DNA of 64,000 nt from Mycolicibacterium hippocampi (GCF_010723735.1 NZ_BLLB01000002.1:3286001-3350000), one strand, 5' to 3'. Shown: positions 17,160-28,272, counted from the stretch's first letter. Notes: generated from the sequence alone by a model not told the origin. Numbers and translations: made by a program.

Positions 17160-18431
17160 TCACCTTGCCTTGCGGGGTGAGATCAGCGAACGTGCCTGCT
17201 GTGCAACCGAATCGAGCGCAGCGCCGACCCGCCGGGCGTCGAAGAGCGAATCGTGAAATGCCGCCGTCAGCCACACCGCACCTGCTGCGGTGGACGTCGT
17301 GACGGTCATCCCTGACGGCTCGGCCGGGTCGCTGGCGACCAGGATCCGGGCCGCGGTCGGTTCGCTGAACAGCCACCCGGTGCGCGGGACGTCGCCGATG
17401 CTGGAGTGCAGCAACCGCAACCGGGGTCGAGGGGGCGCCAGCCATTCGGGGTGGTGCCCGGCGCGTAACGCGGCCCGGGCCTTCAGCGTGCTCACCACGA
17501 GGTTGGCCACGGGCCGCGCCATTCGGTTGGCTGCCACCATCTCGGCATGCAATCCGCGCGGGCCGGCTCGGTGATCGAGGGTGAACTCCAGGCCCGCCGA
17601 GAAGGTCGCCAGGGTGCTGTGCCCCGTGGGCAGGTACGGGCGGACATCGAAGGGAACGGTCACCGTCGGATCGACGTCGAATCCGGCATCGGTGAACGCC
17701 TGGTGCAGCGCGCAGGTGTAGACGGCGAACATGCTGACACCGGGCAGTACCGAATCGCGCAGGCGGCGCAATTCGGCGACGGTGTCCGCCGGAATCTGCC
17801 CGACGTATGTCGCGGGACGCGGCAGGATCCCGCTTGGTTCCGGCGAGCCGGAGCCGGCCGGCACCGCCGCGGTGCCACGTCGATACTGCCGCCACAGCGG
17901 CCAGAGGCGTTGCGGCCCAAGGCCGAATGCTCTCAGGACGGCTTCCGGCAGCGGAGGTACCCGATGTCGATAGGCGGCCCAAACAGCCGGGTCGGCGGGA
18001 TCCACGCTTCCCAGGAGCACTGCGATGAGCATGTCCAACAGGGGTACCTCGCCCAGCCCGTGGCTGAAGTCGATGGCCAGATGGTCGCCGGCGGCCAACA
18101 CCCGGATGCCGTCGCCCGGGCATTGCCGCAGGGGCGTCAGCAGCGTGACGGGGTCCGATGCGGCCGCACGAACGGTGGAGCTGACGGCATCACCGACGCT
18201 GTTGGGGGCGTATCGCCAGCGGGTGCTGGTGGTCGAGGGACGCAACCCCACCCGCGTCACCGGACCGACGGCGGCCATCGCCGCAAACCGCGCGATGAGC
18301 TCCTTTGTGGGCGGTATCCGCACGGGTCCGACGATCACCGCGGACCGGCGGTGGCTGTGCGCCACGTCGAGCGTCGCGACCCGAACGGTGTCCGGCTGCC
18401 GGCGGCGCAGGGCTTGAACCATTTGCCTCAA
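17160..18431 (-). CDS. Condensation-domain/PapA-like acyltransferase superfamily protein
   Basis: About 423 residues with the layout of the condensation/acyltransferase superfamily. The active-site region reads DHLAIDFSHGLGE, so the usual HxxxD is HxxxE here, with no following Gly. A later DVRPYLP segment matches the DFG-like latch region. TTG 18431 or ATG 18422 may be the start. It lies convergent to the glycan operon and could acylate the sugar product or use the carrier-bound acyl group of the flippase-NRPS fusion, which lacks its own condensation domain. That link is inference. Confidence 0.6.
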   Translation of the reverse strand: MRQMVQALRRRQPDTVRVATLDVAHSHRRSAVIVGPVRIPPTKELIARFAAMAAVGPVTRVGLRPSTTSTRWRYAPNSVGDAVSSTVRAAASDPVTLLTPLRQCPGDGIRVLAAGDHLAIDFSHGLGEVPLLDMLIAVLLGSVDPADPAVWAAYRHRVPPLPEAVLRAFGLGPQRLWPLWRQYRRGTAAVPAGSGSPEPSGILPRPATYVGQIPADTVAELRRLRDSVLPGVSMFAVYTCALHQAFTDAGFDVDPTVTVPFDVRPYLPTGHSTLATFSAGLEFTLDHRAGPRGLHAEMVAANRMARPVANLVVSTLKARAALRAGHHPEWLAPPRPRLRLLHSSIGDVPRTGWLFSEPTAARILVASDPAEPSGMTVTTSTAAGAVWLTAAFHDSLFDARRVGAALDSVAQQARSLISPRKAR

Positions 18432-18519
18432 GAACCTATCAGAGCGCCATATTCGCAGGTGTCGACGAATCTGCCGAAGGGGGACAAGGACAATCGCGCG
18501 AGGACGCGACCCGATTTAG

Positions 18520-18525
18520 TAGGTT
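18520..18525 (+). promoter_or_regulatory. Predicted -10 box (TAGGTT) of a leaderless transcript
   Basis: TAGGTT ends 6 nt before the ATG of the lysoplasmalogenase-like gene, the spacing of a mycobacterial leaderless promoter. Confidence 0.4.
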
Positions 18526-18531
18526 CTGACC

Positions 18532-19281
18532 ATGACCACCACCGACCGCGGCAGCACCGTCGCCGCGCAGTCGCGTACCCGGGTGCTGTGGTCGGCCGGG
18601 GTGGCCGTGGCGGCCGGCTACGGGCTGTTCCTGATCGTCACGGCCGTCCGACTCCCGGCGGGCGCCGAGCTCACCGGCCAGTTCGGCCTGCAACCCGCGG
18701 TCAAGGCCCTGACCGCGGTACTGCTGGCAGGCGCCGCGCTCGGCCATCCCGTCACGCGGGAACGTCGGTGGCTGGTGGGTGCGCTGCTCTTCTCGGCTGC
18801 GGGTGACTTCCTGCTCGCGATGCCATGGTGGGCGCCCTCGTTCGTACTGGGTCTGGCGGCATTCCTGGTCGCCCACCTGTGCTTCCTGGCGGCGCTGCTG
18901 CCGCTGGTCGCCCCGACACCTGCCCGCATCGTCGCGGTGGCGCTGGTGGCCGTGGCCTGCGTCGCGCTGCTGGTGTGGTTCTGGCCGCGGCTGCTCGCCG
19001 AGGGCATGGCGGTGCCGGTGACCCTGTACATCGCGGTGCTGGGCGCCATGGTGGGCGCCGCGCTGCTCGCCGACCTGCCGACACCGTGGACGGCGCTGGG
19101 TGCGGTGTGCTTCGCGGTGTCGGACGCGATGATCGGCATCAGCAAGTTCGTGCTGGCGCCGGAGAACACCGAGGCGCTGGCGGTGCCGATCTGGTGGGCG
19201 TACGCCACCTCGCTGCTGTTGATCACCGCGGGATTGCTCTTCGGTCGTGCGTCAGGACCGTCTGCTAGACCTGCGGGGTGA
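18532..19281 (+). CDS. YhhN-family lysoplasmalogenase-like membrane protein
   Basis: 249 residues with about eight hydrophobic helices. Family signatures are visible: [10 protein letters not shown] with the conserved Gly-Asp, [11 protein letters not shown], and [13 protein letters not shown] near the C-terminal third. YhhN/TMEM86 proteins hydrolyse the vinyl-ether bond of lysoplasmalogens; the bacterial substrate is not certain. Its TGA overlaps the GTG of priA. Confidence 0.85.
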   Translation: MTTTDRGSTVAAQSRTRVLWSAGVAVAAGYGLFLIVTAVRLPAGAELTGQFGLQPAVKALTAVLLAGAALGHPVTRERRWLVGALLFSAAGDFLLAMPWWAPSFVLGLAAFLVAHLCFLAALLPLVAPTPARIVAVALVAVACVALLVWFWPRLLAEGMAVPVTLYIAVLGAMVGAALLADLPTPWTALGAVCFAVSDAMIGISKFVLAPENTEALAVPIWWAYATSLLLITAGLLFGRASGPSARPAG

Positions 19282-21278
19282 CGACTACCCGGCATGTCGC
19301 CGAGCACGAACCGGTCGCTCGGGTGTTGCCGATGCTCTCGGTGCCCCACCTGGACCGCGAGTTCGACTATCTGGTGTCGGCCGACCAGTCCGACGACGCA
19401 CAGCCGGGAGTGCGCGTACGGGTCCGCTTCCACGGCCGGCTGGTCGACGCGTTTGTGCTCGAGAGACGTTCGGAGACCGACCATGTCGGCAAGCTCGGCT
19501 GGCTGGACAAGGTGGTCTCGGCCGAGCGTGTGCTCACCCACGAGGTCCGCCGGCTGGTCGACGCGGTCGCCGCCCGCTACGCGGGCACCCGGGCCGACGT
19601 GTTGCGGTTGGCCGTGCCGCCGCGGCACGCCAACGTGGAGAAGAAGCCGCCGGCTCACCTCGAGCACTTCGTCACCCCGGAGCCCGACACCGCGGGCTGG
19701 TCTGCCTACAGCGGGGGTGCGCAGTTCATCGCCGCACTGCAGGACAGCCGCGCGGCGCGAGCCGTCTGGCAGGCCCTTCCCGGCGAGTCGTGGTCACATC
19801 GGCTGGCCGAGGCCGCGGCGGTGACCGTGGGCACCGGTCGCGGCGTGCTCGCGGTGGTACCCGATCAGCGCGACGTCGATCTGCTCCACACCGCCGCGGT
19901 CGCCGAGGTCGAGGAGTCCCGGGTGGTCGCGCTGTCAGCGGGGCTGGGCCCGGCGGAACGTTACCGGCGCTGGTTGTCGGTGCTGCGCGGTGACGCGCGG
20001 CTGGTCATCGGCACCCGCAGCGCGGTCTTCGCCCCGGTGGCGGATCTCGGGCTGGTGATCATGTGGGACGACGGTGACGATTCGCTGGCCGAGCCGCGGG
20101 CGCCCTATCCGCACAGCCGCGAGGTCGCGATGCTGCGCGCTCACCAGGTCCGCTGCGCTGCATTGCTCGGTGGGTACGCACGCACCGCTGAAGCGCAGGC
20201 GCTGGTGCGCAGCGGGTGGGCACACGACCTCGCGGCGCCCAGGCAGGGGCTGCGGGCACGGGCGCCGCGGGTGGTCGCGCTGGAAGACAGCGCCTACGCG
20301 CAGGAACGAGATCCGGCCGCACGCACCGCGCGGCTCCCCTCGGTGGCACTGGATGCGGCGCGCACGTCCCTCGCCGCCGGTTCACCGGTGCTGGTGCAGG
20401 TTCCCCGGCGCGGTTACGTGCCTGCGCTGGCGTGTGGACGGTGCCGAACCATCGCCAGATGCCGGCACTGCACCGGTCCGCTGTCGTTGCCCGGTCGCGA
20501 CGCCCCTGGTGCGGTCTGCCGGTGGTGCGGCCGTGAAGAACTGGCGCTGCGCTGCGCCCGGTGCGGTTCCGAGGCGGTTCGGGCCGTCGTCGTCGGAGCC
20601 CGCCGAACCGCCGAGGAACTGGGGCGGGCGTTCCCGGGGACTTCGGTCGTCACCTCCGGGGGTGACGCCGTGGTCGAGTCGGTGGCGGCCGGGCCGGCCC
20701 TGGTGGTCGCGACACCGGGCGTCGAGCCGGCTGCGACCGGCGGGTACGGCGCAGCGTTGCTGCTCGACGGTTGGGCGCTGCTCGGAAGACAGGATCTGCG
20801 CGCCGCCGAGGACACGTTGCGGCGGTGGATGGCGGCAGCGGCGCTGGTACGCAGCCGCGTCGAGGGCGGTGTCGTCGTGGTCGTCGCGGAGTCGGCGCTG
20901 CCGACGGTGCAGGCCCTGATCCGGTGGGATCCGATCGGCCACGCCCAAACCGAACTCGACTCCCGCGCCGAGGTCGGCCTGCCCCCGGCCGTGCACATCG
21001 CCGCGGTGGATGGGACCCCTGCGGCGGTGACGTCACTGCTGGATGCGGCCGAACTGTCGGAACCCGGTGAGCGGATCGGGCCGGTGGATCTGCCGATCGG
21101 AGCTCGCAGACCGCCGGGGGTGCCGGCCGACCTGCCGGTCAGCAGGATGTTGGTACGGGTGCCGCGCGACGGTGGGTTGGCGCTGGCTGCTGCGCTGCGG
21201 CGGGCCAGTGCGGTCCAGAGCGCGCGCCACGATCAGGAGCCCGTCCGCGTACAGATCGACCCGCTGCACATAGGGTGA
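19278..21278 (+). CDS. priA: Probable replication restart protein PriA, ATPase-degenerate actinobacterial form
   Basis: 666 residues. The N-terminal DNA-binding domain is present, and a zinc-binding insert with paired cysteines ([23 protein letters not shown]) spans about residues 384-432. The helicase core is degenerate. Where PriA normally has a GxGKT P-loop this protein reads PGESWSH, and the DEEH box is replaced by WDDGDD. This matches the known truncated PriA of actinobacteria, which is predicted to lack helicase activity. It starts at GTG overlapping the previous stop. It probably acts as a structural factor in restarting stalled forks. Confidence 0.9.
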   Translation: MTTTRHVAEHEPVARVLPMLSVPHLDREFDYLVSADQSDDAQPGVRVRVRFHGRLVDAFVLERRSETDHVGKLGWLDKVVSAERVLTHEVRRLVDAVAARYAGTRADVLRLAVPPRHANVEKKPPAHLEHFVTPEPDTAGWSAYSGGAQFIAALQDSRAARAVWQALPGESWSHRLAEAAAVTVGTGRGVLAVVPDQRDVDLLHTAAVAEVEESRVVALSAGLGPAERYRRWLSVLRGDARLVIGTRSAVFAPVADLGLVIMWDDGDDSLAEPRAPYPHSREVAMLRAHQVRCAALLGGYARTAEAQALVRSGWAHDLAAPRQGLRARAPRVVALEDSAYAQERDPAARTARLPSVALDAARTSLAAGSPVLVQVPRRGYVPALACGRCRTIARCRHCTGPLSLPGRDAPGAVCRWCGREELALRCARCGSEAVRAVVVGARRTAEELGRAFPGTSVVTSGGDAVVESVAAGPALVVATPGVEPAATGGYGAALLLDGWALLGRQDLRAAEDTLRRWMAAAALVRSRVEGGVVVVVAESALPTVQALIRWDPIGHAQTELDSRAEVGLPPAVHIAAVDGTPAAVTSLLDAAELSEPGERIGPVDLPIGARRPPGVPADLPVSRMLVRVPRDGGLALAAALRRASAVQSARHDQEPVRVQIDPLHIG

Positions 21279-21305
21279 TCTTGACTACACCCGACAGGAG
21301 GCGGC

Positions 21306-23123
21306 ATGGGGCGTCTGCTCAGGTGGCTGATCCCGGTGCTGCTCGTCGGGTTCGGGTTGTTCTGGCCGGTGATCTTCCAGGGCGGAACCGACTCCGGCGC
21401 GGCCCCTTACGACCCGGTGGTGATCACCGACTACGACGTCGACATCGCGGTGGACACCGCTGGCGACATGACTGCGGTGGAGACCATCACCACCGAGTTC
21501 CCCGGCGGACGCCACGGCATCTTCCGGTACTGGGACGTCGCCAACCAGAACGACCCGCGGGTGCGGCAGAAGCCGATGGTCAACTCCGTGCTGCTCGACG
21601 GCGAGCGGGTGCCGTACCAGATGCTGTGGGAGGACGGCCAGCGGTTCCGGGTGGCCAAGATCGGCGATCCGGACCGCACCCTGAGCGCCGGCACCCACGT
21701 CTTCGAGATCCGCTACACCATCCCCGGCGTCCTCGACCCCGGTGACACCGGCGCCGACAAGCAGTTTGCCCAGACCGTCGGCAGCACCGCCGAGTCGGAC
21801 GCGGAAGCCTCGGTCTTCTTCTGGAACGTCATCGCCCCGTCCTGGAACAACCGCATCGAACGCGCCGACATCACCGTCACCCTCCCCACAGCGGTCGGCA
21901 CGGCCCAGTGTTCGGTCGGCCTCGGTATCGGTCGGGCCTGCGACGACCTCACCGTCAGCGGCAACACCGTGACCCTGTCGGCCACCGCGCTCCCGCCCCG
22001 GACCCCGGTCACGCTGCGCGCCGGCGTAGACCTGCCGGCGCCCGAACGGCAGAACCTGCCGTGGCCGCACGCCTGGGACGAGGTTCTGGGCCAGTCGGTC
22101 GGCGGGGTGATCTGGGTGGGTGTGCTGACCGTGCTGTTCGGGCTCGGCGGGCTGGGCTGGTACCGGATGACGCTGGAACGCTCACCGGGCTTCCCGCTGC
22201 AGTACGCGCCCCCACCGGGGCTGGGTCCGGTGCAGATCGAGTACATCCGCACCGAGGCGATCCCCAAGAACGGTCTCACCGCGACGTTGTTCTACCTTGC
22301 CGAGCGCAGGCTGATCAGCCTGGAGCAGGTCAACGACAAGCACTGGAAGGTCCGCGGTATCGGTCAACCCGGCCAATGGGCGGGCATGGACCCGGTCAGC
22401 CTGGCGGTCGCCAAGCGGCTGAAGGTGACGAAGCCGGGAACGGTGTTCGAGGCGAAGAAGACGGTCAAGTCGGGGGAGCGGCTCAGCAAGGCCAAGGCTG
22501 ACATGACCAAAGCGGTGCAGAAGTGGGCCACCGTCAACCGGCTGATGGTCAAGCGCAACAGAGAACTCTGGGTGCGCGTCGCCAACGCCGTAGCCTTCGT
22601 CCTGATGATCTGCGCATGCTTCTTGTGGGGCTTCCCGGCGACCATGTGGGCGTTGCCGTTCGCGGCGTTCTTCGTGCTCTCGGCGGGATCGTGGAATCCC
22701 GGCGTCGGCACCAGGCGCACCGCTGCGGGCCGGGAGCTGTGGTCGCGTGCAGGCGGATTCCACCGCATGCTGGCCACCGACTCGGCCGAGGCCAGGTTCG
22801 ACTTCGGCGCAAGGAGAGACCTGTACACCGCCTACGTGCCGTTCGCCGTCGCCGCGGGAGCCGCCGCACTGTGGGCCAAGAAGTACGAGGCGTACACCGG
22901 TAGCGCTGCGCCGCAACCGGATTGGTACAGCTCGTCGTCCTCGTCGACGGGCTGGGGGCTCAGTGGAGGGTCCGGTGGTCCGGACTTCGACAGTTTCGAA
23001 TCGGCCCTGTCCTCCTCGATCGGCGCCTACACCGCCTCTCAGTCGTCCTCTTCGTCGGGCGGCGGCGGTTCCAGCGGCGGCGGGGGCGGCGGCGGAGGCG
23101 GCGGAGGTGGTGGATCGTGGTGA
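21306..23123 (+). CDS. DUF2207 membrane protein with glycine-rich tail
   Basis: 605 residues with AGGAGG a few bases before the ATG. An N-terminal helix ([17 protein letters not shown]) precedes an extracytoplasmic beta-rich DUF2207 domain (about 40-235). Then come helices near 260-280 and 420-460, and a C-terminal Ser/Gly tail ending in a run of about 13 glycines. LemA follows immediately, an association common in bacteria; the pair is often linked to envelope stress or membrane maintenance, but the function is not established. The GGN-rich tail DNA (about 23065-23116) is prone to slippage. Confidence 0.85.
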   Translation: MGRLLRWLIPVLLVGFGLFWPVIFQGGTDSGAAPYDPVVITDYDVDIAVDTAGDMTAVETITTEFPGGRHGIFRYWDVANQNDPRVRQKPMVNSVLLDGERVPYQMLWEDGQRFRVAKIGDPDRTLSAGTHVFEIRYTIPGVLDPGDTGADKQFAQTVGSTAESDAEASVFFWNVIAPSWNNRIERADITVTLPTAVGTAQCSVGLGIGRACDDLTVSGNTVTLSATALPPRTPVTLRAGVDLPAPERQNLPWPHAWDEVLGQSVGGVIWVGVLTVLFGLGGLGWYRMTLERSPGFPLQYAPPPGLGPVQIEYIRTEAIPKNGLTATLFYLAERRLISLEQVNDKHWKVRGIGQPGQWAGMDPVSLAVAKRLKVTKPGTVFEAKKTVKSGERLSKAKADMTKAVQKWATVNRLMVKRNRELWVRVANAVAFVLMICACFLWGFPATMWALPFAAFFVLSAGSWNPGVGTRRTAAGRELWSRAGGFHRMLATDSAEARFDFGARRDLYTAYVPFAVAAGAAALWAKKYEAYTGSAAPQPDWYSSSSSSTGWGLSGGSGGPDFDSFESALSSSIGAYTASQSSSSSGGGGSSGGGGGGGGGGGGGSW

Positions 23124-23653
23124 CGTTCCTGTTGGTAGTGGCGCTGATCGTGGCGGTGCTCGTCCTCCTCGGATTCGTGTTGGGCTACAACAAAATTCGT
23201 GCCGCAGACGTCCGGGTCGCCGAGGCGCTGTCGGGTATCGACGTCGAGCTCACCCGACGGGCCTCGCTGATTCCCAGCTTGGTGCACACCGTGCAGACGT
23301 TCGCCACCCACGAGAAGGGCCTGCTGGAGCACGTCACCAACGCCCGTGCTGCGTTGGCCGCGGCGACGACGGGCAACTCCGTGGCACAGCGCAGCGCCGC
23401 CGAGACGGAGCTCGACAGCGCCCTGGTGCCGCTGCTTGCGCTGGGGCAGAGTTACCCGCAGCTCAACTCGTCGCAGAACTTCCTCGACCTCCAGCAGAAC
23501 CTGGCGGACACCGAGAACAAGCTGGCTTTCGCCCGGCAGTACTACAACGACGCGGTCGCCACCCTGAACCGCTCACTGAGCACCATCCCGTGGATGTTCG
23601 TCGCCCCGCTCACCGGGGTCGGCGAGCGGGAGTACTACCAGACGCCTCGATAG
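23117..23653 (+). CDS. lemA: LemA family protein
   Basis: About 178 residues. A single N-terminal transmembrane helix ([20 protein letters not shown]) is followed by the LemA core with [15 protein letters not shown] and [22 protein letters not shown]. The long helices after the membrane anchor are typical. GTG at 23117 or 23120 overlaps the end of the DUF2207 gene, implying translational coupling. The family's function is poorly defined. Confidence 0.9.
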   Translation: MVTFLLVVALIVAVLVLLGFVLGYNKIRAADVRVAEALSGIDVELTRRASLIPSLVHTVQTFATHEKGLLEHVTNARAALAAATTGNSVAQRSAAETELDSALVPLLALGQSYPQLNSSQNFLDLQQNLADTENKLAFARQYYNDAVATLNRSLSTIPWMFVAPLTGVGEREYYQTPR

Positions 23654-23670
23654 GCCCGCGACGGCGTCCC

Positions 23671-23676
23671 TACACT
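23671..23676 (+). promoter_or_regulatory. Predicted -10 box (TACACT) for fmt, leaderless
   Basis: TACACT ends 6 nt before the GTG start of fmt at 23683, the geometry of a leaderless mycobacterial mRNA. Confidence 0.4.
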
Positions 23677-23682
23677 GGCTCG

Positions 23683-24615
23683 GTGCGCGTTGTCTTCGCC
23701 GGTACCCCCGACCCCGCTCTTCCGTCCCTGCGTCGGCTCATCGACTCGCCACGGCACGAGGTGGTCGCTGTGCTGACCCGGCCGGACGCCGCCGCGGGGC
23801 GGCGCGGACGCCCGGCGCCGTCGCCGGTGGCGCAACTCGCGCTCGACGCCGGCATCGCGGTGCTGCGACCCGCGCGCCCCAACACCGCCGAGTTCGTCGC
23901 CGAACTTGCCGAGTTGGCGCCGGACTGCTGCGCGGTGGTGGCCTACGGCGCGCTGCTCGGTGACGACCTGCTCGCCGTGCCCGCCCGCGGCTGGATCAAC
24001 CTGCACTTCTCGTTGCTGCCTGCGTGGCGCGGTGCGGCCCCGGTCCAGGCGGCGATCGCCGCGGGCGACTCGGTGACCGGTGCCACCACGTTCCAGATCG
24101 AACGCAGCCTGGACTCGGGGCCGGTGTACGGGGTGGTCACCGAGACGATCCGGCCCACCGACACCGCCGGGGCCCTGTTGGACCGGCTGTCGGTCTCAGG
24201 TGCAGCCCTGCTGGAGTCGACCCTCGACGGGATCGCCGACGGCATCCTGACCGCGGTGCCGCAGCCCTCCGAGGGCGTCACCGTCGCACCCAAGATCACC
24301 GTCGACGAGGCCCGGATCCGCTGGGAGCTGCCCGCTCATGTCGTCGAGCGTCGGATCCGCGCCGTCACCCCCCAGCCCGGTGCCTGGACCATGATCGGTG
24401 ATCTGCGGGTCAAGGTGGCGCCGGTGTCAGTTGTTCACGACGAGCCGGAACCGTTGCAGCCGGGGCAGATTCGGGTGACCCGTGACGGTGTGCGGGTGGG
24501 CACCGGATCGACGCCGGTGCAGCTGGAGCGGATCCAGCCGCCCGGCAAGAAGTTGATGCCGGCAGCGGACTGGGCCCGCGGTGCCCGCCTGGACGAGAGC
24601 GAACACGCTCGGTGA
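23683..24615 (+). CDS. fmt: Methionyl-tRNA formyltransferase
   Basis: 310 residues, normal length. The N-terminal Rossmann-like domain begins [10 protein letters not shown]. The folate and catalytic region shows [19 protein letters not shown] with the conserved Asn-His and SLLP(x)WRG loop. The C-terminal domain fits the tRNA-binding OB fold. It transfers formyl from 10-formyl-THF to Met-tRNAi for translation initiation. The 3' end overlaps rsmB by 4 bp, as in other mycobacteria. Confidence 0.97.
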   Translation: MRVVFAGTPDPALPSLRRLIDSPRHEVVAVLTRPDAAAGRRGRPAPSPVAQLALDAGIAVLRPARPNTAEFVAELAELAPDCCAVVAYGALLGDDLLAVPARGWINLHFSLLPAWRGAAPVQAAIAAGDSVTGATTFQIERSLDSGPVYGVVTETIRPTDTAGALLDRLSVSGAALLESTLDGIADGILTAVPQPSEGVTVAPKITVDEARIRWELPAHVVERRIRAVTPQPGAWTMIGDLRVKVAPVSVVHDEPEPLQPGQIRVTRDGVRVGTGSTPVQLERIQPPGKKLMPAADWARGARLDESEHAR

Positions 24616-25997
24616 CCGGGCCAGGCAAGCGGCGCCCGGCACGGCGCCAAGAGCTCGACCCGGCCCGCCGGGCGGCCTTCGACGTGTTGCGAGCCGTCTC
24701 CGAGCAGGACGCCTACGCCAACCTGGCGCTGCCGGCCACGCTGCGGGAACGCGGCCTGCACGGCCGGGACGCCGCGTTCGCGACCGAGCTGACCTACGGC
24801 ACCTGCCGCACCAGGGGCCTGCTGGACGCGGTGATCGCGCACGCCGCGGGTCGCCCCATCGACAGGATCGATCCGGTGTTGCTCGATCTACTTCGGTTGG
24901 GCTCCTACCAGTTGCTGCGCACCCGGGTCGAACAGCATGCCGCGGTGTCGACGACCGTGGAACAGGCCGGTATCGAATTCGACACCGCGCGCGCAGGTTT
25001 CGTCAACGGGGTGCTGCGGACGATCGCCCGCAGGGACGAGGGCAGCTGGGTCGACGAGCTCGCCCCGTCGATGTCGGCCGATCCGGTGGGCCATCTGGCG
25101 TTCGTGCATGCCCATCCGCGCTGGATCGCACAGGCTTTCGCGGATGCTCTGGGCAAAGACGCCGGAGAGCTGGCCGAGCTGCTGGCCAGCGACGACGCGC
25201 GCCCCGAGGTGCATCTCGCGGCCAGGCCCACGGCGCTGACCGCAGCAGAGCTGGCAGCGCAGGTGCACGGCACGGTCGGTCGGTATTCGCCCTACGCGGT
25301 GCATCTCAGCGGTGGGGACCCGGGGTTGCTCGCCGCGGTGCGCGACGGGGTGGCGCTGGTGCAGGACGAGGGCAGTCAGCTGGTGGCGAGGGCGTTGACG
25401 CTGGCGCCACTGGACGGCGCCGACGGTGGCCGGTGGCTGGATCTGTGTGCGGGACCGGGGGGCAAGACGGCGCTGCTGGCCGCGATGGGGCAGGCGGCCG
25501 GTGTCGAGGGCGTCCGGGTCACCGCGGTGGAACCGGCGCCGCGGCGCGCTGATCTGGTCGAGGAGAACACCCGGGGTCTGCCGGTCGACGTGGTCCGCGT
25601 CGACGGCCGCGAGCCGGGCTTTGCGCCGGGCTTCGACCGGGTGCTCGTCGATGCTCCCTGCACCGGTCTGGGAGCGCTGCGGCGGCGTCCCGAAGCCCGC
25701 TGGCGCCGCCAACCCGGCGATGTCCCCGCGCTGGGCCGACTGCAACGCGAGCTGCTGGCCTCGGCGATCCGGCTGACCCGGCCCGGCGGCGTGGTGCTCT
25801 ACGCGACGTGTTCGCCGCACCTGGCCGAAACGGTCGGGGTGGTCGCCGACGCCCTGCGCCGACACCCGGTGCACGCACTCGACGCCAGGCCGCTGTTCGA
25901 CCCGGCCGAAAACCTGGGGACCGGCCCCTACGTCCAGCTCTGGCCACACCGGCACGGAACCGACGCGATGTTCACGGCCGCGCTGCAAGTAGGCTGA
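24612..25997 (+). CDS. rsmB: 16S rRNA m5C967 methyltransferase RsmB/Fmu
   Basis: 461 residues. The N-terminal NusB-like RNA-binding domain covers about 1-150 ([18 protein letters not shown]). The SAM-binding methyltransferase domain has [11 protein letters not shown] and the catalytic motif [19 protein letters not shown], with the second cysteine in YATCSPH. It methylates a cytosine of 16S rRNA. Sits between fmt and rpe in conserved order. Confidence 0.95.
   Translation: MTGPGKRRPARRQELDPARRAAFDVLRAVSEQDAYANLALPATLRERGLHGRDAAFATELTYGTCRTRGLLDAVIAHAAGRPIDRIDPVLLDLLRLGSYQLLRTRVEQHAAVSTTVEQAGIEFDTARAGFVNGVLRTIARRDEGSWVDELAPSMSADPVGHLAFVHAHPRWIAQAFADALGKDAGELAELLASDDARPEVHLAARPTALTAAELAAQVHGTVGRYSPYAVHLSGGDPGLLAAVRDGVALVQDEGSQLVARALTLAPLDGADGGRWLDLCAGPGGKTALLAAMGQAAGVEGVRVTAVEPAPRRADLVEENTRGLPVDVVRVDGREPGFAPGFDRVLVDAPCTGLGALRRRPEARWRRQPGDVPALGRLQRELLASAIRLTRPGGVVLYATCSPHLAETVGVVADALRRHPVHALDARPLFDPAENLGTGPYVQLWPHRHGTDAMFTAALQVG
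25990..25995 (+). promoter_or_regulatory. Predicted -10 box (TAGGCT) for rpe
   Basis: TAGGCT lies at the 3' end of rsmB and ends 7 nt before the ATG of rpe, so rpe-ribG may also be transcribed from a leaderless internal promoter. Confidence 0.4.
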
Positions 25998-26002
25998 CGT
26001 CC

Positions 26003-26692
26003 ATGTCTGCCGTGCCGTCAGCCCCGCTGATCGCCCCGTCGATTCTGGCCGCCGACTTCGCCAGGCTGGCCGAGGAAACCGCGGCGGTGCGCGGCGCCGA
26101 CTGGCTGCACGTGGACGTCATGGACAACCATTTCGTGCCGAACCTGACGCTCGGTCTTCCCGTGGTGGAGTCGCTGCTGAAGGTCACCGACATTCCGATG
26201 GACTGTCACCTGATGATCGACGACCCGCAGCGGTGGGCGCCGCCCTATGCGGAGGCCGGCGCGTACAACGTGACCTTTCACGCCGAGGCCACCGACGATC
26301 CCTGCGCAGTGGCCCGGGATATCCGGGCCGCGGGCGCCAAGGCAGGGCTGGCGATCAAGCCGGGCACCCCGGTGGAGCCGTACCTGGAGATCCTCCGGGA
26401 TTTCGACACCGCGCTGATCATGTCCGTGGAACCGGGTTTCGGCGGTCAGAAGTTCATCTCCGAGGTGCTGCCGAAAGTCGGAACACTGCGCCGCCTCGTC
26501 GACGCGGGCGAACTGACGGTCATCGTCGAGATCGACGGCGGCGTGAACGACGACACCATCGAAGAGGCCGCCGAGGCCGGGGTCGACTGCTTCGTCGCCG
26601 GCTCGGCGGTCTACAGCGCCGAGGACCCCGCTGCCGCGGTGGCGGCGCTGCGCAGCCGGGCCGCGGCCGCATCCAAACATCTGACGCTATGA
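26003..26692 (+). CDS. rpe: Ribulose-phosphate 3-epimerase
   Basis: 229 residues, the family norm. TIM barrel with [10 protein letters not shown] at strand 1, [12 protein letters not shown] (metal His/Asp), [18 protein letters not shown] and the phosphate-binding IDGGVN segment. It interconverts ribulose-5-phosphate and xylulose-5-phosphate, supplying ribulose-5-P, which is also a riboflavin precursor used by RibBA downstream. Its stop overlaps the ATG of ribG. Confidence 0.97.
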   Translation: MSAVPSAPLIAPSILAADFARLAEETAAVRGADWLHVDVMDNHFVPNLTLGLPVVESLLKVTDIPMDCHLMIDDPQRWAPPYAEAGAYNVTFHAEATDDPCAVARDIRAAGAKAGLAIKPGTPVEPYLEILRDFDTALIMSVEPGFGGQKFISEVLPKVGTLRRLVDAGELTVIVEIDGGVNDDTIEEAAEAGVDCFVAGSAVYSAEDPAAAVAALRSRAAAASKHLTL

Positions 26693-27690
26693 ACCTCGAC
26701 GCCGCGATGCGGGCGGCCATCGAGCAGGCCGACCGGGTCAAGGGGCGTACCTATCCGAATCCGCCTGTGGGCGCGGTGATCCTGGACAGTGAGGGCGAGG
26801 TGGCCGGTGTCGGGGCCACGTCGCCGGCCGGTGGACCCCACGCCGAGGTGCTGGCGCTGCGCCGCGCCGGTCGGCGGGCGATCGGCGGGACCGCAGTGGT
26901 CACCCTGGAGCCCTGCAACCACGTAGGGCGCACCCCGCCGTGCGTCGACGCCCTTGTCGAAGCGCAGGTTTCGTCGGTGGTCTACGCCGTAGCGGACCCG
27001 AACCCGATTGCCGCAGGCGGCGCCGGCCGGCTTGCCGAAGCCGGCATAGAGGTCACCGCCGGAGTGTTGTCCGAGTCCGTCGCGGGCGGACCGCTGCGGG
27101 AATGGTTGCACAAGCAGCGCACCGGATTACCGCACGTCACATGGAAATTCGCCACCAGCGTCGACGGCCGCAGTGCCGCTGCCGACGGGACGAGCCAGTG
27201 GATCACCAGCGAGTCCGCCCGCGCCGACGTGCACCGCAGGCGGGCCGCCGCCGACGCGATCCTGGTCGGCACCGGCACCGTGTTCGTCGACGACCCGAAG
27301 CTGACCGCCCGGCTTCCCGACGGCAACCTGGCCGACAACCAGCCGTTGCGGGTGGTGGTCGGGATGCGCGAGATATCGCCGGATGCTCAGGTTCTCAACG
27401 ACGACACCCGGACGATGGTGATCCGCACCCGCGACCCGCACGAGGTTCTCAAGGCGCTGGCCGACCGCACCGACGTCCTGCTCGAAGGCGGCCCGACGCT
27501 GGCGGGCGCCTTCCTGCGCGCAGGTCTGATCGATCGCATTCTGGCCTACGTGGCGCCGATCCTGCTGGGGGGACCGATCACCGCCGTCGACGACGTCGGC
27601 GTGCTCAGCATCGCCCATGCCCAGCGCTGGCGCTTCGACGGGATGCAGCCCCTGGGGCCGGACGTGCTGCTCAGCCTCACGCCCACCTAG
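26689..27690 (+). CDS. ribG: Bifunctional riboflavin deaminase/reductase RibD (RibG)
   Basis: 333 residues. The N-terminal cytidine-deaminase-like domain has the zinc site GPHAEV and [13 protein letters not shown]. The C-terminal reductase domain (about 145-333) has [13 protein letters not shown] and the ribose/NADPH segment [13 protein letters not shown]. It performs deamination and reduction of the pyrimidine intermediate in riboflavin synthesis. Overlaps rpe by 4 bp. Its TAG stop lies within a 12-bp palindrome (27688-27699) that also contains the stop of the convergent gene. Confidence 0.95.
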   Translation: MNLDAAMRAAIEQADRVKGRTYPNPPVGAVILDSEGEVAGVGATSPAGGPHAEVLALRRAGRRAIGGTAVVTLEPCNHVGRTPPCVDALVEAQVSSVVYAVADPNPIAAGGAGRLAEAGIEVTAGVLSESVAGGPLREWLHKQRTGLPHVTWKFATSVDGRSAAADGTSQWITSESARADVHRRRAAADAILVGTGTVFVDDPKLTARLPDGNLADNQPLRVVVGMREISPDAQVLNDDTRTMVIRTRDPHEVLKALADRTDVLLEGGPTLAGAFLRAGLIDRILAYVAPILLGGPITAVDDVGVLSIAHAQRWRFDGMQPLGPDVLLSLTPT

Positions 27691-27696
27691 CAGCTG

Positions 27697-28272
27697 CTAC
27701 GAGGCGGCGAAGACGTCCACAAGGGTGTCGCAGAAGGCCGGCAGATCGTCGGGATTGCGGCTGGACACCAGCGTGCTGGGTCCGTTGGTGCAGGTGACCA
27801 CCTCCTCGTCCACCCAGTTGGCGCCGGCGTTGCGCAGATCGGTCTGCAGGCTCGGCCACGACGTGATCGACCTGTCGCGGACCGCGTCGGCCTCGATCAG
27901 GGTCCACGGACCGTGGCAGATCACCGCGATCGGTTTGCCCGCTCCGAGAAATCCTTTGATCAGATTCACCGACGCGGGGTGCGTACGCAGGTTGTCGGGG
28001 TTGGCCACCCCGCCTGGCAGCACCAGGCCGGCGTAGTCGCCCACCGCCGCGTCCTGCGCGGCCTTGTCCGCGTCGAAGGTGTCGGCGGCGGTCAGGTGGT
28101 TGAAAGCCTGGATCTTGCCCGCTTCGGTCGAGATCAGCTCCGGCAGACCCCCGGCCTGCTCGACCGCCTTCCACGGCTCGGTCAGCTCCACCTGTTCGAC
28201 GCCCTCGGTGGCGACCAGGAACGCAATCCGCTTGTTGTCCAATCGTTTCCCTGTTGGTTCCGTCATGTTCAT
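27697..28272 (-). CDS. DJ-1/PfpI-family protein (YhbO-like)
   Basis: 191 residues. The flavodoxin-like DJ-1/PfpI fold shows RIAFLVATEGVEQVE at strand 1, the Glu of the catalytic region, LVLPGG, and the nucleophile elbow VICHGPW with the reactive Cys. Members act as stress proteins, deglycases or peptidases; the activity cannot be decided here. It is convergent to ribG. ATG at 28272, with MNMTEP giving a second possible start two codons in. Confidence 0.9.
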   Translation of the reverse strand: MNMTEPTGKRLDNKRIAFLVATEGVEQVELTEPWKAVEQAGGLPELISTEAGKIQAFNHLTAADTFDADKAAQDAAVGDYAGLVLPGGVANPDNLRTHPASVNLIKGFLGAGKPIAVICHGPWTLIEADAVRDRSITSWPSLQTDLRNAGANWVDEEVVTCTNGPSTLVSSRNPDDLPAFCDTLVDVFAAS

